A stretch of DNA of 35,931 bases from contig JAISFF010000008.1 of the NCBI GenBank assembly GCA_031263725.1, positions 1 to 35,931 on the forward strand. Reading direction: 5' to 3'. The stretch is from Lysobacteraceae bacterium. Lineage in GTDB: Bacteria > Pseudomonadota > Gammaproteobacteria > Xanthomonadales > Xanthomonadaceae. Positions 35,608 to 35,931 of this stretch are shown one piece after another (position 1 is the first letter of the stretch; each line of letters starts with the position of its first letter). The notes beneath the pieces were generated by a model. That model did not search any database. It was given only the letters and a program-made list of their open reading frames with translations, and had not been told where the DNA came from. A program made the position numbers and the translations under genes.

Positions 35608-35929
35608 ATGCCCAAATTGCCTCCGCCTCCCGTTCCCCAGCGTTTGCGAGAGTTGCTCAAGGACTACCCGGAGCATAATCCAGGAGCTACAGCTGAAGTC
35701 TCAATCTTGTGGTTGAAAAGCCATCGATAGGTACCCCGCCATTCGAAGTAGCTATTTGGGCTTTAGAATCAGGGAACTGGCCGTTCAACACAAAGAAGAA
35801 CTCATCATCGATACCACGCTGGGCCATGGCGACTCGGCGGTCAGGCTGGTGAACTCTCTTCAAGATGCAGGTTATGAAGTCGCGGCGTCCACGGCAGGAC
35901 TGGCGTGGCAACTTGGCATCCGCTTGTAG
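35608..35929 (+). pseudogene. Frameshifted zeta-toxin/antitoxin remnant
   Basis: ATG 35608 begins a protein reading MPKLPPPPVPQRLRELLKDYPEH, which stops at 35728. Another frame continues the same protein pattern from about 35697 (SLNLVVEKPS then TPPFEVAIWALESG). A third frame from 35771 to the stop at 35927 reads KEELIIDTTLGHGDSAVRL and GYEVAASTAGLAWQLGIRL, which resembles part of zeta-type toxins after the Walker motif. At least two frame changes and large losses have occurred, so neither protein can be made. The first part may be the antitoxin or N-terminal partner. The window ends at the stop codon. Confidence 0.6.
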
Positions 35930-35931
35930 TG

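Overview
This 35.9 kb window is GC-rich DNA from a gammaproteobacterium, most likely of the Xanthomonas/Lysobacter/Stenotrophomonas group (Lysobacterales). The basis is codon usage, the Kdo-kinase/glycosyltransferase neighbourhood on the right, and the type of conjugation module. The assignment is by recognition only; no search was run. Roughly the left 30.5 kb is most of an integrative and conjugative element (ICE) of the Tn4371-like, trb-type class. The right 5 kb is chromosomal, ending in a tRNA-associated accessory patch. No integrase, replication or parA gene is present, so the left end of the element lies outside the window.

Layout of the element: (1) 1-4321, a mobilisation block with a short ribbon-helix-helix-like gene that looks truncated, DUF2840, the TraF peptidase, a candidate oriT region and a DUF3363-type relaxase. 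(2) 4322-10198, a first cargo block, opened by remnants of an SDR and a LysR gene. It continues with an NTF2-like protein, a WYL-domain regulator, a VOC protein, three SDR oxidoreductases and a TetR regulator. (3) 10253-23932, the conjugation module: LysR, EexN lipoprotein, traG, copG, trbB-C-D-E-J, a second EexN/TrbK-like lipoprotein, trbL-F-G-I and DUF2274. These genes are tightly packed, mostly with ATGA overlaps. (4) 23995-28458, a second redox cargo block with a divergent LysR, two closely related aldo/keto reductases, an exported flavodoxin-like protein and an SDR. (5) 28533-30451, a relic of a second DUF2274 copy followed by an AbiEi/AbiEii toxin-antitoxin pair. (6) 30489-30858, a cluster of GACGGTAAAA repeats including a 33-bp palindrome, probably an integrase arm/att region at the right end.

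The chromosomal part holds the 4.5S SRP RNA gene (ffs), an MBL-fold hydrolase, 3-deoxy-D-manno-octulosonic acid kinase (kdkA), a divergent GT9 heptosyltransferase-like gene, a DUF6165 gene and tRNA-Ser(CGA). After the tRNA come a DUF2321 zinc-ribbon protein, a probable IS200-derived MITE and a frameshifted zeta-toxin locus.

Two local control circuits can be read from the DNA. The WYL regulator is flanked by two copies of one palindrome (CTGACA-N5-TGTCAG), one in front of the NTF2-like gene and one in front of an SDR gene. The TetR/SDR divergent region has a good promoter overlapped by two copies of a CTAAC-type palindrome. Both cargo blocks carry NAD(P)H-dependent reductases with dedicated regulators, which suggests selection for detoxifying reactive carbonyl or electrophilic compounds; this is inference.
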